A stretch of 64,000 nucleotides of DNA from Methylocapsa sp. S129. GTDB lineage: Bacteria > Pseudomonadota > Alphaproteobacteria > Rhizobiales > Beijerinckiaceae. The DNA is taken from positions 62,001 to 126,000 of the forward strand of contig NZ_LMUI01000020.1 in the NCBI RefSeq assembly GCF_009765995.1, read 5' to 3'. A program made the position numbers and the translations under genes. Positions 54,680 to 63,289 of the stretch are shown in pieces; position 1 is the first letter of the stretch; each line of letters begins with the position of its first letter. A model generated the notes under the pieces. The model worked only from the letters and a program-made list of their open reading frames with translations, searched no databases and had not been told where the DNA came from.

Positions 54680-55795
54680 TCATTTTCCGCTTTCCCGGCC
54701 TCCGGCGATTTTAGCGGCGGTCCGATCCGCGATGAGACGCGCCAGACGCGGTCCGATGAGAAGGATGACGACAAAACGGGCCGTCTGCAGCGCCATGACG
54801 AAGGAGATGTCGACTTTGCTCGATGCGGCGATGATCGCGATCGAATCCATCCCGCCGGGACTTGTCGCGAGATAGGCGGTCAGGGGGTCGATGCCCAGCG
54901 TTTTCACAAGAAGGAGGGCGAGGCCGCAGCAAAAGGCGATCAGCGCGAGGATGGAGAGAACGATTTGCGGCAGTGCGCGCGAGGCATGGCGAAGGATGCG
55001 CCGGGTGAAGCCGAGGCCGATATTCCAGCCGATCAACGCATAGCTTATCGCGAGCAGCCATGGCGGCAGTTCGATCTGGACAAGCCCCGAAATATGCAAC
55101 GCGGCGCCGGCCGCCATCGGCAGGAGGAGTGCGCCGGCGGGAATGCGCAGGGCCTGCCCGAGAAAGACGCCGACCACGGCGATGGCGAAGGTCTCCAGGA
55201 AGGGCAGCCAATCGATCGGCGGAAACCAGGCGATTGTGGGAGCGGCCGCCCCGGAAACGTTTATCCAGAGCCGCGCGATCGCCGAAGCGGCGATCGCGAC
55301 GAACACCACACGCAGATATTGCATGAGGGCGACGAGTTGCGCATCCGCGCCATAGGCTTCGGCCATCAACATCATCGCGGTGGCCGCGCCTGGCGATGAG
55401 CCCCAGACCGCCGTCGTTCCCGGCAACACGCGCCATCGGCTCATCAACCAGCCCAGCACGCTGCTCGCGGCGATGACGACGAGCACAATCCCGAAAAACA
55501 GCGGCCACTGCTTGAGGAAAGCCTGAATGATCTGCGGCGAGATGACGCTGGCGATCAGGCAGCCGACGATTCCCTGCGCGCCGAGATAGGGCGTCCGCGG
55601 CACTCGGATCGCTCCGCCGTTCACGCCGAGCACGATGCCGGCGATCATCGGACCCAGCAAGCGCGCAGCGGGAATGCCGGCTATCTCCAGGAGAACGGAC
55701 AACGTGACGGATAGGGCGACGAGGAGGCTCCAGAGCGCGACGATCGGAAGCCGCGTCAGCAGCCCTGCCGTGGAAGCGTCAGGCTGTGCGCTCAT
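54680..55795 (-). CDS. AbrB-type (PF05145-like) membrane protein
   Basis: This 371-residue membrane protein has about ten helices in two similar halves, each with a conserved segment (LLGPMIAGIVLGVNGG, IPAGALLLPMAAGAALHISG). WGSSPGAATAMMLMAEAYGADAQLVALMQYLRV and ATSPGGMDSIAIIA are family features; such proteins are sometimes annotated as putative ammonia monooxygenases, a label without support here. It is probably a transporter. It is convergent with the CpdB-like gene, with only four bases between the stop codons, and upstream of it lies the isochorismatase-type gene on the same strand. Confidence 0.82.
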   Translation of the reverse strand: MSAQPDASTAGLLTRLPIVALWSLLVALSVTLSVLLEIAGIPAARLLGPMIAGIVLGVNGGAIRVPRTPYLGAQGIVGCLIASVISPQIIQAFLKQWPLFFGIVLVVIAASSVLGWLMSRWRVLPGTTAVWGSSPGAATAMMLMAEAYGADAQLVALMQYLRVVFVAIAASAIARLWINVSGAAAPTIAWFPPIDWLPFLETFAIAVVGVFLGQALRIPAGALLLPMAAGAALHISGLVQIELPPWLLAISYALIGWNIGLGFTRRILRHASRALPQIVLSILALIAFCCGLALLLVKTLGIDPLTAYLATSPGGMDSIAIIAASSKVDISFVMALQTARFVVILLIGPRLARLIADRTAAKIAGGRESGK

Positions 55796-55816
55796 AAGGC
55801 ATGGTCCAGGTTAGGC

Positions 55817-56383
55817 TCACTGAAGCGAAAGCGTGGCCGACGAAGCGACCCTGCCGATGCGGGGAATAATTTTTTCGATCGAGAAAGCATGCATTTCCGC
55901 TGACAGGCTTGCTACGGCGTCTTCCACGAGGACGAGATCATAACCGTGTTCCCACGCTTGTCGCGCGGTCGATTCCACGCCGAAGTTCGTCGCAATGCCG
56001 CCAAGGACAATCGTCCTCACGCCACGACGTCGCAATTGGAGATCCAGTTCCGTTCCATGGAAAGCGCCCGATTGTCGCTTGACGATGAGGATGTCGCCGG
56101 GACCGGCGAGGCCTTCGGCTAGATCGCTCCATCCCGCGGGCAAGCCGTCGGCTGGGCGCGGCATTGACTGGTCGACCAGCCGGCGCAGGGCGTCAGCAGA
56201 ATCAGGCGACCAGTCGACCCGCACCAGAACAACGAGGGCGCCCGCAGCTCGAAAACGGCGGGCGAGCTCACTCCCTCCGGCGAGAACCTCCGCCCCGGTA
56301 CGAGGCGCGAGCGGCACGCCGACAATCCCATTCTGAAGATCAATGAGCACAAGAGCGGTGGTTTGCGGATTGAGCGTGATCAC
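55817..56383 (-). CDS. Isochorismatase-fold hydrolase, YecD-like, lacking the catalytic Cys
   Basis: This 188-residue protein of the isochorismatase/cysteine hydrolase superfamily keeps Asp15 (LVLIDLQNG) and Lys102 (VKRQSGAFHGTELDLQLRRRG). At the nucleophile position it has Gly135 (GIATNFGVESTARQAWEHGY), where amidases have Cys. The E. coli YecD-type proteins share this change, so the protein is unlikely to be a nicotinamidase. It is divergent from a TetR-family gene, with a palindrome between them, and is probably its target together with the downstream membrane protein. Confidence 0.87.
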   Translation of the reverse strand: MITLNPQTTALVLIDLQNGIVGVPLAPRTGAEVLAGGSELARRFRAAGALVVLVRVDWSPDSADALRRLVDQSMPRPADGLPAGWSDLAEGLAGPGDILIVKRQSGAFHGTELDLQLRRRGVRTIVLGGIATNFGVESTARQAWEHGYDLVLVEDAVASLSAEMHAFSIEKIIPRIGRVASSATLSLQ

Positions 56384-56452
56384 CGGGGATGCTTTTCAGA
56401 GTCGATCGTCCCGCCCCCCTGCGTCGCGGGTGCGTTATCCGGCCAGGACTGT

Positions 56453-56490
56453 TATATGAGGATAGATTCGTAAAACGGATATATGAGGAT
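56453..56490 (+). promoter_or_regulatory. Candidate TetR operator and direct repeat
   Basis: Between the divergent isochorismatase-type and TetR genes lies a near-palindrome, ATTCGT-AAA-ACGGAT (56466-56480), with one mismatch between the half-sites. It is flanked by two copies of TATATGAGGAT (56453-56463 and 56480-56490), the second spanning the TetR start codon at 56483. The position suggests autoregulation and control of the divergent gene. Confidence 0.55.
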
Positions 56491-57109
56491 GCCCTCACAA
56501 AAGTCAAGCGCCCCTTCGATCGCCCGCGAGCCTCAGCGTGACCGCGGCAGGCTGAGAGTCGCGACGCTGATCGAGGCGGCGGCCGCCGTATTTGCCGAGA
56601 AAGGCTTCGACGGCGCGACAATGACCGAGATCGCCGCGCGCGCGGCGACCGCGATTGGTTCGCTCTACCAATTTTTCCCGAATAAGGAGGTCTTGGCGGA
56701 TGCGGTGCTCGCTCGCCACGGCGAATTGCTCGACGCATCGCTTGGCGAAATCGAAGCGCGCGTGAAGAGCCTTTCTGCAGTCGCTTTGGCCGATGCGCTT
56801 TTCGATCTCATGCTTGAACGCAAGGCCGAGCGGGCCGCCGCCATCGTCTTGTTAGACGCGCGAGACGACGCGGCGATTCAGCGCGCAGAACTGCGCGAGC
56901 GGATGCGTCGGGGCATCGCGGGCCTTTTGCGCGCGGCCGCGCCCCGGCTTTCCGCCGATCAGGCCAGGACCATGGCGATCGCCCTGTTGCAGACGCTCAA
57001 AGGGGTTTCGGCGCTGTCGCGTGAACTGGAGGGAGAAAAGCGATCCGCCGCATTGGCCGAATTGCGCGACATGGTCCGGCTCTATGTCTCGAACAAGCTT
57101 GGCGGTTGA
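56483..57109 (+). CDS. TetR-family transcriptional regulator
   Basis: The 208-residue protein has an N-terminal helix-turn-helix (ATLIEAAAAVFAEKGFDGATMTEIAARAATAIGSLYQFFPNKEVL in outline) and a variable C-terminal ligand domain. The start could be ATG 56483 or ATG 56489; both lie in or beside a direct repeat that may be the operator. It is divergent from the isochorismatase-type hydrolase gene. The ligand is unknown. Residues AIGSLYQFFPNKE are typical of the group that includes many rhizobial repressors. Confidence 0.9.
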   Translation: MRMPSQKSSAPSIAREPQRDRGRLRVATLIEAAAAVFAEKGFDGATMTEIAARAATAIGSLYQFFPNKEVLADAVLARHGELLDASLGEIEARVKSLSAVALADALFDLMLERKAERAAAIVLLDARDDAAIQRAELRERMRRGIAGLLRAAAPRLSADQARTMAIALLQTLKGVSALSRELEGEKRSAALAELRDMVRLYVSNKLGG

Positions 57110-57155
57110 CGCCTGACGGCGGTGCGCTAATCGCGAATCCATTGGATTTAGGACG

Positions 57156-57677
57156 TCACCTCGCGATTCGGGAATTGTCCGCCGCCCGCATTTGCGCCCA
57201 TTCAGGGCGCAGGATCGACATGACCAGTTCGTCGCGATTGACGCCGTTAAAGTATGCGCTGCCCCGTGATACACCCTCCACCTGGAAGCCGCTGTTCTCA
57301 TAGACGCGGCGCGCGCGCGCGTTTTCAGGAAACAGCCCGAGCGAAAGCCGATAGGCGCTTGTCTGGGCGAACACGGCGTCCATCACCGCGCGCAGCAAAG
57401 GCTTGCCGAGCCCCTGGCCAGGCCGCACGACAGCGAAGCGTTTGATATGCGTGACCCGTTCGGGCGCCCCCCAATCGCGTAGGATCGTAAAGCCGATAGC
57501 CTCGCCGCCGAGCTTGCCGATGAAATAGGCGAAGCGCGCGTCGCCGAGCGCGGCGCGATGCCAAACCTCGTCCGAGCGCCCGAGCAGAAGCTCATAACCT
57601 TCGATGCGCTCTGTGGCCATGATGAAGGGGATATCGGCGGCGGTCGGGCGGATGAGTTGCACAGACGCAGCGGTCAA
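57156..57677 (-). CDS. GNAT-family N-acetyltransferase
   Basis: This 173-residue protein of the GNAT superfamily includes the acetyl-CoA-binding region VVRPGQGLGKPLLRAVMDAVF and the C-terminal FPENARARRVYENSGFQVEG. I chose the TTG at 57677 because GAGAGG is 8 bases upstream; a GTG at 57662 is another option. The frame is open further upstream, but that part overlaps the lipoprotein gene. The substrate is unknown; its similarity is to the RimI/RimL-type enzymes. Confidence 0.85.
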   Translation of the reverse strand: MTAASVQLIRPTAADIPFIMATERIEGYELLLGRSDEVWHRAALGDARFAYFIGKLGGEAIGFTILRDWGAPERVTHIKRFAVVRPGQGLGKPLLRAVMDAVFAQTSAYRLSLGLFPENARARRVYENSGFQVEGVSRGSAYFNGVNRDELVMSILRPEWAQMRAADNSRIAR

Positions 57678-57690
57678 TGTCGCGTCCCTC

Positions 57691-58944
57691 TCACTGCGCC
57701 AACGTGTCAGCCGGCAATTGAATGGCTCTTCCGGCCGTGGCGCCGAGAGAAGCCGCCTGATCCTTAAGTGTTTCGCGCGTACCTGAATCGAAAATAGATA
57801 CCGGCGCAGAGACCGCCAACACGGCCGCTTTCCCGACAGTGTCGGTTGCGCCCTCAACAACGCCGCCGAGGCGCTCGCCCAATGTTTGTTTGGAATCATT
57901 GAGCCTTTGCCCAGAGGCGAGCCGCAGCCCGATCGCCTTGACAACCTCGCTTTGGGAAAACTTGCCATGATTCAAGGGATCGTCCGAACTCAGAGCGGTC
58001 AGATCGACCACGTCGACATGCGCCTTTGCAAGCATTGAGCGATAGGGCTCGGCGCCCGGGTCCACCGCGCCAAGGCGCGGTTCGCCGCCGGCGAACTTTC
58101 GCGACAGATCGAGCGCGTGGTCGTCCTGCGAAACGAACAGCGTGATGGGGACGCTCCGGGCCGAGGCTTCGATTTCGGCGACATCGCGGCGGAAGACGTC
58201 CACGTCGATGTCGGGCGCCGCGAGCATGATGTCCTTAATTTTGGGAGAGAGGGCGCGATTGCGGATCGCCATCTGCCGTATCGCCTCGATCGCGACGAAA
58301 TTGCCCATCGAATGGGCGAGGATCGAGATCGATGCGACATTCGCGTCCTTCACCATCCCCTGCAACACCGCTTCGAGCGCATCGCGCGAATAGGTGGCGC
58401 TCTCGCGGTCATAGGCGTAGTCGAACAGTTTTCCGCGCGACGGCCACGTGAAGAGAACGGGCACGACGGGCGCGCCCGCGTCGTGCGCGATCTGCGCGAA
58501 GCGATAGACCGCCTCCTCGAAGCGCGTATTGTAGCCATGCACGAACAGCAGCACATGGCGCGTCGGACTCGCGTGCAGGCGATTGTCGAACGCAGCAGTC
58601 GCCTGTTTGAGATCGAGCCGGTCGGCGCGCAGCGTGACGAAGTCATGTGCGGCATCGCCAGGGATCGTGGACGGCCATTGCACTTCGCCGATTTTTCTGG
58701 CCGCGTCCGGCGGAATCGAAATGGCGATGTCGGCGAACGAGAGGCCATGTCCACGCTCTCCGCCGAACATGACGCCGGCAGGCGCGGCGTCATCGGAGCG
58801 CGTCGTCGCGACCAGCATATCGACCGAGCTTGCCCCCGGCGCGCTGGCGGACACCGCGATCAGATTCCCGCTCGGCCGGCTCGCGCAGCCCATCAGCGTG
58901 AAGACAACGATCGCCGCCGCCGCGAGTGGAAAGGCCTTGGTCAA
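57691..58944 (-). CDS. DUF900 alpha/beta-hydrolase lipoprotein
   Basis: The protein is about 417 residues. A lipoprotein signal peptide ends in the lipobox TLMGC. The alpha/beta-hydrolase domain of the DUF900 type has VLLFVHGYNTRFEEAVYRFAQ (oxyanion region), TWPSRGKLFDYAYDR and the nucleophile motif ILAHSMGNF. The TTG start at 58944 (MTKAFPLAAAAIV) has GGAG close upstream and gives a typical signal; GTG 58962 would add six polar residues. The product is expected to be an esterase-like enzyme anchored to a membrane. The substrate is unknown. Confidence 0.83.
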   Translation of the reverse strand: MTKAFPLAAAAIVVFTLMGCASRPSGNLIAVSASAPGASSVDMLVATTRSDDAAPAGVMFGGERGHGLSFADIAISIPPDAARKIGEVQWPSTIPGDAAHDFVTLRADRLDLKQATAAFDNRLHASPTRHVLLFVHGYNTRFEEAVYRFAQIAHDAGAPVVPVLFTWPSRGKLFDYAYDRESATYSRDALEAVLQGMVKDANVASISILAHSMGNFVAIEAIRQMAIRNRALSPKIKDIMLAAPDIDVDVFRRDVAEIEASARSVPITLFVSQDDHALDLSRKFAGGEPRLGAVDPGAEPYRSMLAKAHVDVVDLTALSSDDPLNHGKFSQSEVVKAIGLRLASGQRLNDSKQTLGERLGGVVEGATDTVGKAAVLAVSAPVSIFDSGTRETLKDQAASLGATAGRAIQLPADTLAQ

Positions 58945-59087
58945 AACATCTCCGTAAGCCACCGGCGAAAGTTAGTGCGGCGCACATCGTAGAGCAATGA
59001 CGCAAAAATAGAACGCCTTGGCGGCGCTGCGAAGCGTTAAATAAGGACCGCCAGGCGAGAACGCCACTTCAGATCGCGCGCCAAACC

Positions 59088-59142
59088 GCAGCCTTCGCTA
59101 GTACGAAGGCTGCCTTTTCTGGGCGAATGCAAAGCATTCGCC
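59088..59142. repeat. Two adjacent perfect hairpins
   Basis: The first stem is GCAGCCTTCG (59088-59097) with CGAAGGCTGC (59104-59113), loop CTAGTA, followed by CTTTTCT. The second is GGCGAATGC (59122-59130) with GCATTCGCC (59134-59142), loop AAA. Both are exact. They lie in the gap between the DUF900 lipoprotein gene and the DUF937 gene, which are both on the minus strand. Only the first has a T-run, and on the plus strand, where no gene precedes it. They may be REP-like elements or part of a small RNA. Confidence 0.55.
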
Positions 59143-59200
59143 GCTCGGGTTTTGCGGAAGAGAGGATGCCGTGTCGGCGCACGTTCCGCTGGAATCGGGT

Positions 59201-59977
59201 TCAACCGGCGGCCAGCGCCTCGCGTCCCATCGCGTAATGGATCGTGATGGGCGCTTGGGCGGCGGGCTTGGCGTCCTTCTTCATGGCGACGAACCAGTAG
59301 ATCGCTGCGAGTATGATCAGCACGATGACAACGATCGCCCACATGGGAAAGCCACTCGAAGCTCCGGCGGCGCGCGCCTGGGTGACGGCGGCGCCAGCCG
59401 CGCTCGACGCCATAGCCGCCCCTGCGGCGCCCAGCCCCTGCAAAAGGCCTGAGGAGCTAAGCGACTTTACCAGATCAGCGGGCATCGCCGCCGATATCGC
59501 GCTTTTCTGGCTCGCGAGCAGGTTGCCGATGGCGCCGCCATCTGACCATGTCGATGGGTCCTGCTGGCCAAGCGCGCCAATCAGCGCGTGAGTGACTGCG
59601 CCAATCGCCAATTGGGCGTTCGCCGGCGTGGCGCCCGAATGCTGGCTGAGCGCGGCGGCAAGGCTCGAGAGCCCGCTCCCACCGATCAGGGCGCTGAGCT
59701 TGCCCGCGCCGTCAGTCAATAACTGGCTTTGACCCGATCCGAGCGCACTCGTCAGTTTCGTCGTCAAATCAGGGTCGGCGTTAGAGACGGCGTCGGCGAT
59801 TTTCTGAGCGCCGCCAGGCGACGACGCGGCGCTAGCCAGTGACGCGACGACAGAGGGCACGGCGCCTCCGACAAGCTCCTCCGCCGTCGTTTGATCGAGG
59901 CCGGTCATGCCAGCGATCTGGCTGATCATTTGCGGCGTGACAGATTGAGAAACGAGACCGATGAGATCGACAGCCAT
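59201..59977 (-). CDS. DUF937-family protein with C-terminal membrane anchor
   Basis: This 258-residue protein is rich in Ala, Ser and Gly. The N-terminal DUF937/YidB-like region (IGLVSQSVTPQMISQIAGMTG, TTAEELVGGAVPSVVASLASAA, LTTKLTSALGSGQSQ) spans about 120 residues; a low-complexity linker follows. A transmembrane segment (FPMWAIVVIVLIILAAIYWFV) lies near the C terminus, with a short lysine-rich tail. The function is unknown. GGAG lies a few bases before the ATG. It appears to be transcribed alone. Confidence 0.82.
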   Translation of the reverse strand: MAVDLIGLVSQSVTPQMISQIAGMTGLDQTTAEELVGGAVPSVVASLASAASSPGGAQKIADAVSNADPDLTTKLTSALGSGQSQLLTDGAGKLSALIGGSGLSSLAAALSQHSGATPANAQLAIGAVTHALIGALGQQDPSTWSDGGAIGNLLASQKSAISAAMPADLVKSLSSSGLLQGLGAAGAAMASSAAGAAVTQARAAGASSGFPMWAIVVIVLIILAAIYWFVAMKKDAKPAAQAPITIHYAMGREALAAG

Positions 59978-60169
59978 TTTGAACTCCTGTCAATGAAAGC
60001 GGAGACGCCGATGTCTCTCCTAATCGATAGATTGATGAAAATATGTGACGCCGGCGCAAATGCGCGCCGCCTGCATCTAACGACGCAGGGGGACTCTAAA
60101 CGAACAATGCGACAATCGCAGCTGGAAAATATCGACGCTCGCGACCGATGATTCGCCCGCGCGGCCGGT

Positions 60170-60646
60170 TCACGCCGCCCGCCGCTCCCAAAGCACGATG
60201 CTTGTATAGGCGAACACCTCCGCCCCATGCTGATTGAGGCCTGTATGGCGGCTCGTCACCAGACCCCATTGCGGGCGCTTCGTTTCACGCATGGTCTCGA
60301 CGCGGCTCGAATAGGCCACCGTGTCGCCGGCGCGCACGGGGGCTGGCCAACGCATATCGCGAAAGCCCGGCGACACCCCGAGCTTGGGCAATTGTTGGCC
60401 CAAAGCCGCATGACTCGCGCGCGCGCGATCGCGCCAATCGATCAGAAGTCGCATGCACACGCTGGCTGTATGCCAGCCCGATGCGATCAGCGAGCCGTAC
60501 ATCGACGCCTTGCCGCCTTCCTCGCTCAAATGAAAGGGCTGCGGATCATAGAGCACGGCAAAGGCGATGATCCCTTCGCGCGTGAATGTATGAGCGCCCA
60601 GCGTGCTGACGTCGCCAATTCTTATGTCGTCATAGAACAGGCTCAT
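60170..60646 (-). CDS. MaoC-family (R)-hydratase/dehydratase, second of pair
   Basis: This is a 158-residue hot-dog-fold protein of the MaoC type. The hydratase signature is present in the segment FAVLYDPQPFHLSEEGGK, followed by SLIASGWHTASVCMRLLID. MaoC proteins hydrate enoyl-CoA or act in acyl degradation. The ATG at 60646 overlaps the stop codon of the other MaoC gene by four bases (ATGA); the upstream extension of the frame to 60844 is the reading frame beneath that gene and is rejected. Confidence 0.85.
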   Translation of the reverse strand: MSLFYDDIRIGDVSTLGAHTFTREGIIAFAVLYDPQPFHLSEEGGKASMYGSLIASGWHTASVCMRLLIDWRDRARASHAALGQQLPKLGVSPGFRDMRWPAPVRAGDTVAYSSRVETMRETKRPQWGLVTSRHTGLNQHGAEVFAYTSIVLWERRAA

Positions 60647-61110
60647 GCCGCCGCCTCTTCGCCTACCGGGCGGCGTTTGAACAGGATGACGTTCTTCTGC
60701 GTCATGGTGACTTCGCCGAGCTGGTTGAGAACTTCGAACGAAAAATCGACGATGCCAAGTTTCGGCTTCGACGCGGAAGGGCGCGCGCTGACCGTCGTGC
60801 GCCGCACGGAGAGCCTGTCGCCAGGGCGAACGGGTTTGAGCCAATTCACTTCGGCGATGCCCGGCGATCCCTCGCCCGCCGAGCGATTGAGGAAATAGTC
60901 GCAGCTCATGCGCATCAACATGCCTGCTGTATGCCAGCCGGACGCGATAAGTCCGCCGGCCATCGTCTCGCGTCCGGCGGCGTCATCGAGATGAAACGGC
61001 TGCGGGTCGAACTGCTCGGCAAAGGCGACAATCCGTGCGGCGGAGACTTCCATGTCGCCATATTGGACGATTTCGCCGGGCGGAAAATCCTCGAAATACA
61101 GCAGGTCCAT
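60643..61110 (-). CDS. MaoC-family (R)-hydratase/dehydratase, first of pair
   Basis: This 155-residue protein is related to its downstream neighbour. It shows the FAEQFDPQPFHLDDAAGRE and GLIASGWHTAGMLMRMS segments, matching the MaoC hydratase motif. The ATG at 61110 has GGAG about 8 bases upstream. It lies 19 bases after ychF on the same strand, so the three could be one transcript. The two MaoC proteins may form a heterodimer, as in some two-domain hydratases, but the sequence cannot prove this. Confidence 0.86.
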   Translation of the reverse strand: MDLLYFEDFPPGEIVQYGDMEVSAARIVAFAEQFDPQPFHLDDAAGRETMAGGLIASGWHTAGMLMRMSCDYFLNRSAGEGSPGIAEVNWLKPVRPGDRLSVRRTTVSARPSASKPKLGIVDFSFEVLNQLGEVTMTQKNVILFKRRPVGEEAAA

Positions 61111-61129
61111 CGTTTGTCTCCTGGCCTGG

Positions 61130-62227
61130 TCAGTTAGCGAATCTAAAATGCAACACATCGCCGTCGGCGACGATATAATCTTTGCCCTCCAGCCGGAACT
61201 TGCCGGCTTCGCGCGCGCCCGATTCTCCTCTGCCGCTGACATAATCATCATAGGCGATAGTTTCCGAGCGGATGAAGCCTTTCTCGAAATCGGTGTGGAT
61301 GACGCCCGCCGCCCGCGGCGCCCTGGAGCCCTTTTCGACTGTCCACGCACGGGCCTCTTTAGGGCCCACGGTGAAGAAGGTCACGAGATGCAGGAGCGCA
61401 TAGCCCGCGCGGATCACGCGGTTGAGGCCGGGTTCGGCAAGTCCGACCGCGTCGAGATAATCCTTCTGGTCCGCCTGCGGCAGTACGGCGATTTCACTCT
61501 CGATCTTGGCCGAGACGACCACCGCCACCGCGCCCTCCTTGGCCGCCTGCTCGCGCACCTTATCGGAAAAGGCGTTGCCTTTATCCGCGCAGGCTTCCTC
61601 GACATTGCAGACATAAAGCACCGGCTTGGAGGAGAGCAAGCCGAGCGATTGAAACAGGCTCCGCTCTTCGGGGCCGACGCCCGCCAGCCGCGCGGGGCGG
61701 CCCTCGCGCAACTCGGCGAGGCAACGCTGGACGAGCGCGAGCGTCTCTTTGGCTTCCTTGTCGGCGCCCTTGGCCTTTTTCTCGAACTGCACGACACGCC
61801 GCTCAAGGCTGTCGAGATCGGCGAGCATCAGCTCGGTCTCGATCGTCTCGATGTCGGAGAGCGGATCGATGCGGCCCTCGACATGGGTGATGTCGCCGTC
61901 CTCGAAACAGCGCACGACATGGGCGATGGCGTCGCATTCCCTGATATTGGCGAGGAACTGATTGCCTAAGCCCTCGCCTTTCGAAGCGCCGCGCACGAGA
62001 CCGGCGATATCGACGAAGGTGAGTCGTGTCGGGATAATCTCCTTCGAGCCCGCGATTTCGGCGAGGGTCGCCAGCCGCGCATCCGGCACCGCGACATCGC
62101 CGACATTGGGCTCAATGGTGCAGAAGGGATAATTGGCCGCCTGCGCCGCCGCCGTCTGCGTCAGCGCATTGAAAAGCGTCGACTTGCCCACATTGGGAAG
62201 GCCAACAATGCCGCATTTGAAGCCCAT
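61130..62227 (-). CDS. ychF: Redox-regulated ATPase YchF (Obg family)
   Basis: YchF is a ribosome-associated P-loop ATPase that takes part in stress control of translation. The 365-residue protein has G1 in GLPNVGKSTLFNALT, the DIAGLVRGASKGEGLG segment of G3, the altered G4 (NVEEA) that favours ATP over GTP, and a C-terminal TGS domain (GVIHTDFEKGFIRSETIAYDD). In many alphaproteobacteria it lies with rplY and pth, as here; the three genes here are divergent. Confidence 0.96.
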   Translation of the reverse strand: MGFKCGIVGLPNVGKSTLFNALTQTAAAQAANYPFCTIEPNVGDVAVPDARLATLAEIAGSKEIIPTRLTFVDIAGLVRGASKGEGLGNQFLANIRECDAIAHVVRCFEDGDITHVEGRIDPLSDIETIETELMLADLDSLERRVVQFEKKAKGADKEAKETLALVQRCLAELREGRPARLAGVGPEERSLFQSLGLLSSKPVLYVCNVEEACADKGNAFSDKVREQAAKEGAVAVVVSAKIESEIAVLPQADQKDYLDAVGLAEPGLNRVIRAGYALLHLVTFFTVGPKEARAWTVEKGSRAPRAAGVIHTDFEKGFIRSETIAYDDYVSGRGESGAREAGKFRLEGKDYIVADGDVLHFRFAN

Positions 62228-62478
62228 AGCCGGGTGCTCTTGAAGGTTGTGCCGCGTTCAGGCCGCGCTATGCGGGGCGGCGGCGAAAAAGGCAAGGGGA
62301 GGGCGCGCGAGCCGCCGCCGCGCCCGTCATCATGGCCGATTGGCCGTGCTGTCCTACATAAGTCCGGCTCAGCCAAAACTTGCGCCCCAGCGTCTCGCCC
62401 TCTATAAGCCGCAGCCTCGCGCCCAATCCGACACCCCTGGAGGCAGGGCGCGGTCAACTCTAAAAAGGAATGTTCGAC

Positions 62479-63213
62479 ATGGCAGCGACGAAGCAACTCG
62501 CGGCCGTGGCGCGCAACGGGATCGGCAAGGGGGCCGCCCGTTCTGTTCGCCGCGAAGGCCGCGTACCCGGTGTAATCTATGGCGGCGGCGAGGCGCCCGA
62601 GCCGATCTCGGTCGACTATAAGGACCTCAACAAACTAGTCTATGCCGGCCATTTTCTGACGACGATTTTCGAACTTGACCTCGCGGGCCGCAAGGAGCGT
62701 GTTCTGCCGCGCGACTATCAGCTTGACGTCGTCAGCGACAGGCCGCTGCATGTCGATTTTCTGCGGCTCAAGGCCGGTTCGCGCGTGCGTATCCAGACGC
62801 CCGTCCATGTCATCAATCAGGATCAGTCGCCCGGCATAAAGAAGGGCGGCGCCGTCAATCTGGTGCTGCATTCGCTTGAGCTTTGGGCGCCGGCGGATGC
62901 GATTCCCGATTCCGTCACGATCAGTCTGGCTGGTCTCGATTTTCACGATTCGGTGCATATTTCGACGGTCAAGCTCCCCGAGGGTTGCAAGCCGGTCAAC
63001 ACCAAGACCGACCTGACGGTCGTCACGATCGTGCCGCCGACCGTTTACCAGGACGATACGCCGGCGCCGGTCGCCGCCGTCACCTCGGGTGCGCCCGCAG
63101 CGGGAGCCGCCGCGCCTGCCGCTGGCGCTGCGCCTGCCAAGGGCGCCGCCGCTGCTGCGCCCGCTAAGGGAGCCGCGGCCGCGCCGGCCAAGGCGCCCGC
63201 CGCCAAGAAATAA
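62479..63213 (+). CDS. rplY: Ribosomal protein bL25, long (CTC/TL5) form
   Basis: This 5S rRNA-binding protein has an N-terminal L25 domain (GKGAARSVRREGRVPGVIYGGG) and a C-terminal beta domain of the CTC type (PVHVINQDQSPGIKKGGAVNLVLHSLE, SVTISLAGLDFHDSVHIS). The last 45 residues are a repetitive Ala/Pro/Lys/Gly tail. The start was set at ATG 62479; ATG 62470 is too close to AAGGA to be used. The protein has 244 residues. An intrinsic terminator follows the stop codon. Confidence 0.95.
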   Translation: MAATKQLAAVARNGIGKGAARSVRREGRVPGVIYGGGEAPEPISVDYKDLNKLVYAGHFLTTIFELDLAGRKERVLPRDYQLDVVSDRPLHVDFLRLKAGSRVRIQTPVHVINQDQSPGIKKGGAVNLVLHSLELWAPADAIPDSVTISLAGLDFHDSVHISTVKLPEGCKPVNTKTDLTVVTIVPPTVYQDDTPAPVAAVTSGAPAAGAAAPAAGAAPAKGAAAAAPAKGAAAAPAKAPAAKK

Positions 63214-63242
63214 GGGCGGCTTTAACTCGCCCTTCCTTTCAA

Positions 63243-63276
63243 GGCCCGTCCGCCCTCAAGCGGGCGGGCCTTTTCT
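63243..63276 (+). terminator. Intrinsic terminator after rplY
   Basis: GGCCCGTCCGC (63243-63253) pairs with GCGGGCGGGCC (63260-63270), with one G:U and the loop CCTCAA, followed by TTTTCT. It lies 30 bases after the rplY stop codon and 14 before the pth ATG, so it may attenuate rather than completely block pth expression. Confidence 0.8.
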
Positions 63277-63289
63277 CTAAAGGCCGCCC

